9,099 nt of DNA from CAYMJK01 sp043101635 (GTDB lineage Bacteria > Planctomycetota > Phycisphaerae > Phycisphaerales > UBA1924). The stretch spans positions 1-9,099 of the forward strand of contig JBICIE010000113.1 in assembly GCA_043101635.1 (NCBI GenBank). Direction: 5' to 3'. Position numbers and translations under genes: made by a program. Of the stretch, positions 5,013 through 9,099 are shown one piece after another (position 1 is the first letter of the stretch; every line of letters starts with the position of its first letter). The notes under the pieces are model-generated. The model was given only the letters and a program-made list of their open reading frames with translations. It ran no database searches and had not been told where the DNA came from.

Positions 5013-6662
5013 TCAGCGCACCGCCATCACCATCATCGTCTGATCGTCCGGCAGCCGGGACAGGCCGGTGAAGCGGCGCACGTCCCACAGGATGCCGCGG
5101 ATGATGTCGGCCGGGGCGGTGTGGGCCTGCCCGGCCCGGGCCAGCGACTCGCGCAGGCGCCCGCGCCCGAAACGCTCGCTCTGGAAGTTGGTCGAGTCGG
5201 CCACGCCATCGGTGCACAGGCACAGGATGTCGCCGGGTTCGAGTGCAATCTCTCGCGTCTCGTACTGCTCATCCGCGTCCACGCCCGCGATCAGCCCGCT
5301 GGTGGCGAGTTCGGTGACATCGGCGCGGCGAAGCAGCATGGGCGGGTCGTGCCCGGCGCTGGCGAACTGCAGCGAGGCCCCGTCGGTCACCGCGAAGAAG
5401 ATAGTGACGAATTCGTGCGGCAGCGTGTCGCGGCACAGGTCGCGGTTCACCCGTCCCAGCACCTCGCCCGGGTCGCGGCTGCCCTGGCAGTGGGCCCGCA
5501 ACGAGGCCCGCACGTATGACATCAGCAGCGCGGCCCCGACGCCCTTGCCCACGACATCGCCCACGACCAGGCCCGCCGGGCCGCTCGGCCCGTCGAAGGC
5601 GATGTAGTCGTAGAAGTCGCCGCTGAGTTCGAAGCTGGGCGTGTAGCTTGCCGCAAGCTCGATCCGGTCGAACTTCGGCGCCTCTGCCGGCAGCATCCGC
5701 CGCTGGATGTCCGCCGCCAGGCGCACCTGGCGCTGGATGCGCTCATCGGCCTTGCGCCGGGCCAGCAGCCGGGCCTGGGCCACGGCGATGGCGGCGAGGC
5801 GCCCGATCCACGCCAGCAGCCGCTTGTCGCTCTCGGTAAAGCGCCGCGCCTGGCGGCCGTACAGCCGGATGACGCCCAGCGGCCTGCGGTTGTAGATCAG
5901 CCCCCCGTGCAGTGCGCTGCCGAGGCCCTCGGCGACGATGCGCTGCGGCGCCTGCACATCGGGATGCGCGGGCAGATCCTCGGCGACGATGATCTCGCCA
6001 TCGAGCGCACGACGGTCAAAGATGCGCCCCTTCGAAAGCGGCAGCGGATTGTCCAGCCACTTGCGCGACAGGTTGCGCGAGGCCAGCAGTTCGACATCGG
6101 CCTCATCCTGGGCCAGCCCGCCCTCGGGATCCTCCTTGAGCAGCACAATCGCCCCGGCGCTGAGCTGAAGCAGGTCCAGGGCGCTCTCCAGCGCGATGTC
6201 GAGGATGCGTTCCAGCCCATGCGCCTCGGCCAGCAGCGCGCTGAGGCGGGAGAGTGCCGCAAGCTCCTTCAGCCGGTGGCGCAGCTCCAGCAGGTTGGCG
6301 CAGTCGTCGTCGGCCATCGAGACCATGCGCGCCAGCAGGGCCTCGGCGGCAGCGCGGCGCGGCCCGCGCAGCGCCCCGGCGTTGCCGGCGTGCACCCAGC
6401 CGATCACCTGCCCGGCGGCGCGCAGCGGGATGGCAAAGGCGCGATCGTCGGGGGAAATCGGGCCGGGATGCTCCGCGTCCAGGGCCCAGCCGTCGGGCCC
6501 CTCGGGGTCATAGCGCAGCCGCCTGCCGCGCGCATCGAGGACGGCTACCGGCGCCTCGATCAGGGCCGACAGCGCAGCGCAGGCGTCCAGGAACGCTCCG
6601 TCGGTCAGGAAGTCCGTCAGGGAGAGGGCTGCGGGGCTGTCGCCGGAGGGAGGGTCGGTCAT
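5013..6662 (-). CDS. GAF-domain SpoIIE/RsbU-type PP2C serine phosphatase
   Basis: A 549-residue cytoplasmic signalling phosphatase, probably dephosphorylating a phosphoserine on an anti-sigma antagonist (STAS) protein in a partner-switching pathway. Residues about 15-110 form an N-terminal sensory-like domain (LTDFLTDGAFLDACAALSAL, then APVAVLDARGRRLRYD and a later IPLRAAGQVIGWVHAG) resembling a PocR- or GAF-type ligand domain; this part is the least sure. Residues about 135-300 are a GAF domain (LERILDIALESALDLL, SAGAIVLL, PLGVIRLYGR, LLAWIGRLAAIAVAQARLL), leading through a helical linker (about 300-320) to the PP2C domain at about 317-549. Metal-site motifs are intact: SGDFYDY (347-353), GDVVGKGVGAALL (368-380), SAGHDPPML (435-443), CTDGVADS (483-490) and DDQT (539-542). 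There are no membrane segments. The ATG at 6662 lies 19 nt after the stop of the secreted TPR gene and has no Shine-Dalgarno sequence, so the two are probably cotranscribed and translation may be by reinitiation. No anti-sigma factor or STAS gene is in the window. Confidence 0.92.
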   Translation of the reverse strand: MTDPPSGDSPAALSLTDFLTDGAFLDACAALSALIEAPVAVLDARGRRLRYDPEGPDGWALDAEHPGPISPDDRAFAIPLRAAGQVIGWVHAGNAGALRGPRRAAAEALLARMVSMADDDCANLLELRHRLKELAALSRLSALLAEAHGLERILDIALESALDLLQLSAGAIVLLKEDPEGGLAQDEADVELLASRNLSRKWLDNPLPLSKGRIFDRRALDGEIIVAEDLPAHPDVQAPQRIVAEGLGSALHGGLIYNRRPLGVIRLYGRQARRFTESDKRLLAWIGRLAAIAVAQARLLARRKADERIQRQVRLAADIQRRMLPAEAPKFDRIELAASYTPSFELSGDFYDYIAFDGPSGPAGLVVGDVVGKGVGAALLMSYVRASLRAHCQGSRDPGEVLGRVNRDLCRDTLPHEFVTIFFAVTDGASLQFASAGHDPPMLLRRADVTELATSGLIAGVDADEQYETREIALEPGDILCLCTDGVADSTNFQSERFGRGRLRESLARAGQAHTAPADIIRGILWDVRRFTGLSRLPDDQTMMVMAVR

Positions 6663-6681
6663 CGCGCTGGGGTCGCCGGTG

Positions 6682-8295
6682 CTAAGGCTGCTCGGCGCCG
6701 GCAGGCGCCCAGACCGCCTCCAGAACATCGGCGAGCATCTCGTCGCCGGCGGCCCGCATCTGCTCCAGCCCGTCGCGCAGGGCCGCCGCGTCGCCCGTAT
6801 GGAAGCCGGCGTACGCCAGCAGCAGCGCGCTCTGGCGCCCCATGGCGCCCTCCGGGTCACGCTCGATGTTCTGACGCAGACGGATGACCACATCCGTCAG
6901 GCGCGACGCCCGCGGCAACAGCTTCGCCTGGTACCGGGCGCCGATCAGCTCGGGATGACGCGTCAGCAGTTCGCGCAGGTTCAGCGCCGCCGAGATGAAC
7001 AGGCCGGCGCCGATCTCCGCGTGCACCCGCCCCGCCGCGGCCAGCGGGTCGCCGCTCTTGGCCGCAAGGGCCCGCGTGAAGCGTTCCTCGGCCTCGAAGT
7101 AACGCCCCTCGGTCAGCAGGCGCTCGCCTGCGGCCATGTGGGCCCCGTACGCGTCGAAGTCGCGCGCGCTGGGACGCAGCAGTGTCTCGTACTCGCCCGG
7201 CGCCTGGCGCAGGGCCTCGGTGGTGCGCTCGTCCAGCAGTCGCTGCAGCGCCTCACGCCGCGCCAGCACCGGGTCGGTCAGGCCCCCCGGCGTCTGGGCG
7301 CCGGTCTCGCCCGCCTCCGCGTCGGACCCCGGCGCCGGCTGGGCCCCAGACTCCGCCGCGGCAAGCTGGGCCGAGATCTCATCGAGGACCTGCTTCCAAC
7401 TGCTGGTCACGGGCGACGGGTCCGGTTCGGCGGCCGGCTCGGCGCCCCCATCGGCGGGCCCCGCCGGCGGGATCTCACGGTCGTTCATGAAGCTCTCGAA
7501 GCGCTGCAGGGGGACGGACGCGTCAATGCGCGTGTCCACGCCCGGCGCCCCCCTCGGCTCATCCGGGGCCCGCCGCGTCGGCAACGGCTCCAGCCCCACG
7601 CCGCGCATCGGTGAGGCGGTCAGCCCGTAGCGCTTCCCTTCGGAGTCCGACAGCGTCGTGAGCATCGTCGGACTGAACCGCCGGTCGGCGTCGAACGCCG
7701 CGGTCGAGCGCAGCGTCCACAGCATCTTGCCGCGGCTGTCGGCCGCCGGATCCGCCGGATCAACCGGGGCCAGATCCACCAGCCCGGCGTCGACTGCGCC
7801 GGCCCGGGCGCCGCTCGTGGTTGGCCGCCCCAGGCGCGTCGCCGTCAGCGAGCCCGTCAGGTTCTGCGGCAACTGATTGCCCGTGGTCAGGGCAAGCTGG
7901 TACTGCAGGGCCTCCGTGCCCCGGATCCCCATGCCGGCCAGGCCCGAGTAGAACGAGTCGCGCCGAAAGGAGAACAAGTCGTCCGAGCCAAGCTGCCCGC
8001 GGAACTCCGTCGGCGCCGTGTAGCCGACGTCGCCGCGGAAGTTCAGCCCGCCGAGCGCGTTCCCGGTGACCACGGAGTTGCGGAAGCTCAATTCCTGACG
8101 GGCGCGGATCGCCGGCGAACCGGTGTACGCCCCGGGCTCACTGCGGTACACGTTGCGCGGCGCCCCGTTGAATCCGCCGGAGCCGACACCCGGGTTCCGT
8201 TCCAGCAGCGTCCCGTCGCCAAGGGCGTTCTGGGCGCTCGCGGTCGAGGCGACCGCCCCGGCGATCGAAGCGATGAGCAGTGCGCGAAGCGACAT
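6682..8295 (-). CDS. Secreted tetratricopeptide-repeat protein
   Basis: A 537-residue predicted exported protein, not matched to a named family. Residues 1-21 form a signal peptide ending ASTASA before Gln-Asn. The mature N-terminus, NALGDGTLLERNPGVGSGG (23-41), has a Gly/Asn-rich style that I associate with exported planctomycete proteins; this is recollection. Residues about 45-250 are polar and lack clear domains. Residues about 275-345 are a Pro/Ala/Glu-rich linker broken by a short helical stretch (SSWKQVLDEISAQLAAA, 298-314). Residues about 380-530 are helical, with TPR units at about 381-414 (AHMAAGERLLTEGRYFEAEE followed by RFTRALAA), 415-450 and 485-515 (LLLAYAGFHTGDAAALRDGL). TPRs bind other proteins, so a scaffold or assembly role outside the cytoplasm is likely. 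The start is fixed by AAAGGAGG 5 nt upstream. The phosphatase gene follows after 19 nt; another TPR-like protein lies upstream on the same strand. Confidence 0.85.
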   Translation of the reverse strand: MSLRALLIASIAGAVASTASAQNALGDGTLLERNPGVGSGGFNGAPRNVYRSEPGAYTGSPAIRARQELSFRNSVVTGNALGGLNFRGDVGYTAPTEFRGQLGSDDLFSFRRDSFYSGLAGMGIRGTEALQYQLALTTGNQLPQNLTGSLTATRLGRPTTSGARAGAVDAGLVDLAPVDPADPAADSRGKMLWTLRSTAAFDADRRFSPTMLTTLSDSEGKRYGLTASPMRGVGLEPLPTRRAPDEPRGAPGVDTRIDASVPLQRFESFMNDREIPPAGPADGGAEPAAEPDPSPVTSSWKQVLDEISAQLAAAESGAQPAPGSDAEAGETGAQTPGGLTDPVLARREALQRLLDERTTEALRQAPGEYETLLRPSARDFDAYGAHMAAGERLLTEGRYFEAEERFTRALAAKSGDPLAAAGRVHAEIGAGLFISAALNLRELLTRHPELIGARYQAKLLPRASRLTDVVIRLRQNIERDPEGAMGRQSALLLAYAGFHTGDAAALRDGLEQMRAAGDEMLADVLEAVWAPAGAEQP

Positions 8296-8300
8296 CCCGG

Positions 8301-8308
8301 CCTCCTTT
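8301..8308 (-). promoter_or_regulatory. Ribosome binding site of the secreted TPR gene
   Basis: On the minus strand AAAGGAGG lies 5 nt before the ATG at 8295, a near-perfect match to the 16S rRNA tail, which fixes the start. Confidence 0.85.
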
Positions 8309-8321
8309 GGCTCTCTCTCAG

Positions 8322-8327
8322 ATTATC
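8322..8327 (-). promoter_or_regulatory. Candidate -10 box (GATAAT) for the secreted TPR gene
   Basis: GATAAT on the minus strand differs from TATAAT at one base and is the only AT-rich hexamer in the 109-nt gap. It predicts a leader of about 20 nt containing the whole Shine-Dalgarno sequence. No good -35 hexamer is seen 16-18 bp upstream (CGAACC at 17 bp). This would make the TPR-phosphatase pair its own transcription unit. Confidence 0.42.
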
Positions 8328-8404
8328 GCCCGGGATGCGCCGCCGGTTCGCCGATTCGCCTCTCACAGGGCCAGAGACGCCCGGCATGGTCCGAGAACCG
8401 CCGC

Positions 8405-9099
8405 TCAACGGCGCAGCCGGGCCTCGACATCCTCGATGCGCCGGCGCCACGGCTCGCCGCCCAGCGCCGGATCGATCGCGCGCAGCCGCAGCACATGGGC
8501 CCGGATCGCGCCCGAGCGCTCGCCCATCGTGTTCTGCCCCTCCAGGATCTCCAGCAGCAGGGCCCACGCCTCCCAGAAGGCGTCGGCGCGGATCGGCTCG
8601 CCCGGCCCCCTGGGGGCGTCAAGCGACTCGGCCAGTTCCAGCAGGTCCTGGAAGGCCCCGGCGTCATCGGCGGTCAGCAGCCGCGCCCGGGCCAGGCCGA
8701 GACGCACGCGCGCCGGTCCGCCTGGCAGCCCGGCGCCCCGGTCGCTGATCGAGGCGAGGTAGGCGACCGCCTCACGGCCACTGCCTCGCGCCAGCAGGGC
8801 TTCCCCAAGCTCGAGGCGGAATCGATCGGTCAGCGGGCTGGCGCGGGCCTCGGCCCACGTCAGCGCCCGTCGCGCAGCGCGCTCGACCTCGCGCCCCCGG
8901 GCCTGGACGCTCGCCGGGTCGGCCCCCTCGATGCGCTGGCGGGCCAGTTCGATGGCCCGCAGGTGCAGGGCGCCGGCGAGCTCGTTCGCCGGCGCCGACG
9001 TCGTCGCAAACGGGTCGATCGCGTCCAGCAGCCCCAGCGCCTCCTCGATGCGCTCCGCCGACGGCTGATGAGCCACCAGCAGCCGGGCGAGATCCAGCC
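8405..9099 (-). CDS. Helical TPR-like protein, C-terminal 230 residues (cut by window edge)
   Basis: The reading frame is open to the right edge, so the gene begins beyond 9099. The GTG at 9076 could serve as a start, but the seven codons before it (LDLARLL) run smoothly into VAHQPSAERIEEALGLLDAIDP as one helix pair, and no Shine-Dalgarno sequence precedes the GTG; a partial gene is therefore preferred. The visible part is Ala/Leu/Arg/Glu-rich and almost wholly helical, with TPR-like pairs such as AGALHLRAIELARQRIEG, DRFRLELGEALLARGSGREA, ARVRLGLARARLLTADDAGA with a following FQDLLELAESL, and FWEAWALLLEILEG. It ends in a basic tail (RRRIEDVEARLRR). No catalytic motif is seen. It probably acts as a protein-protein scaffold; location cannot be judged without the N-terminus. 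The secreted TPR gene begins 109 nt downstream with its own promoter signals. Confidence 0.75.
   Translation of the reverse strand, partial: LDLARLLVAHQPSAERIEEALGLLDAIDPFATTSAPANELAGALHLRAIELARQRIEGADPASVQARGREVERAARRALTWAEARASPLTDRFRLELGEALLARGSGREAVAYLASISDRGAGLPGGPARVRLGLARARLLTADDAGAFQDLLELAESLDAPRGPGEPIRADAFWEAWALLLEILEGQNTMGERSGAIRAHVLRLRAIDPALGGEPWRRRIEDVEARLRR

Noticed and set aside
6663..6893. Start of the phosphatase at 6893, inside the upstream TPR gene
   Set aside because: The 77 added residues are Cys/Arg-rich out-of-frame translation of the TPR gene with no domain character; the ATG at 6662 lies just past the TPR stop and starts a plausible chain.
6679..7614. A 311-codon plus-strand frame opposite the secreted TPR gene
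   Set aside because: Composition is Arg/Gly/Leu-rich shadow translation with no signal peptide, domain or Shine-Dalgarno sequence.

Overview
The window is very GC-rich and densely coding. It most likely comes from a planctomycete of the Phycisphaerae/Phycisphaerales type. The best evidence is a secreted protein (3409-4761, minus) ending in two calcium-loop repeats of the form DCDxDGS...DYLCFFNAY and a terminal GC(P), which is the 'GC-type dockerin' tail typical of that group. Secreted proteins with Ala-Ser-Ala|Gln signal cleavage sites and the general gene style agree. The assignment is by family recognition, not by a search.

Layout. Left block: the 5' part of pdxJ (minus, runs off the left edge) is divergent from a secreted M16 zinc peptidase (232-1584, plus). 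This is followed by tmk (1622-2278) and plsY (2285-2971), which are 6 nt apart and form an operon. tmk seems to have its own promoter, with the predicted transcription start on or next to its GTG start, so it may be leaderless. A 113-nt gap with an exact 14-bp palindrome leads to a 70-residue unrecognised gene (3085-3297) that has a strong Shine-Dalgarno sequence. Convergent junction (3298-3408): a small hairpin, then an AT-rich exact tandem 15-bp repeat just past the stop of the dockerin gene.

Right block, all on the minus strand (transcribed right to left): the end of a helical TPR-like protein (from beyond 9099 to 8405), a secreted TPR protein with its own promoter and strong Shine-Dalgarno sequence (8295-6682), a GAF plus SpoIIE/RsbU-type PP2C phosphatase (6662-5013) 19 nt behind it, then 251 nt of non-coding DNA with three inverted repeats, and finally the dockerin-tailed repeat protein (4761-3409).

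How the genes fit together: pdxJ (vitamin B6), tmk (dTTP supply) and plsY (phospholipid synthesis) are housekeeping genes. The right block joins surface or periplasmic proteins to a cytoplasmic signalling phosphatase, but no anti-sigma factor, anti-sigma antagonist or cohesin is visible, so its partners must be elsewhere. I see no mobile element, CRISPR array, tRNA, rRNA or clear defence system. The most interesting points are the possible leaderless tmk, the orphan small protein with its palindrome, the inverted-repeat cluster, and the AT-rich tandem repeat.
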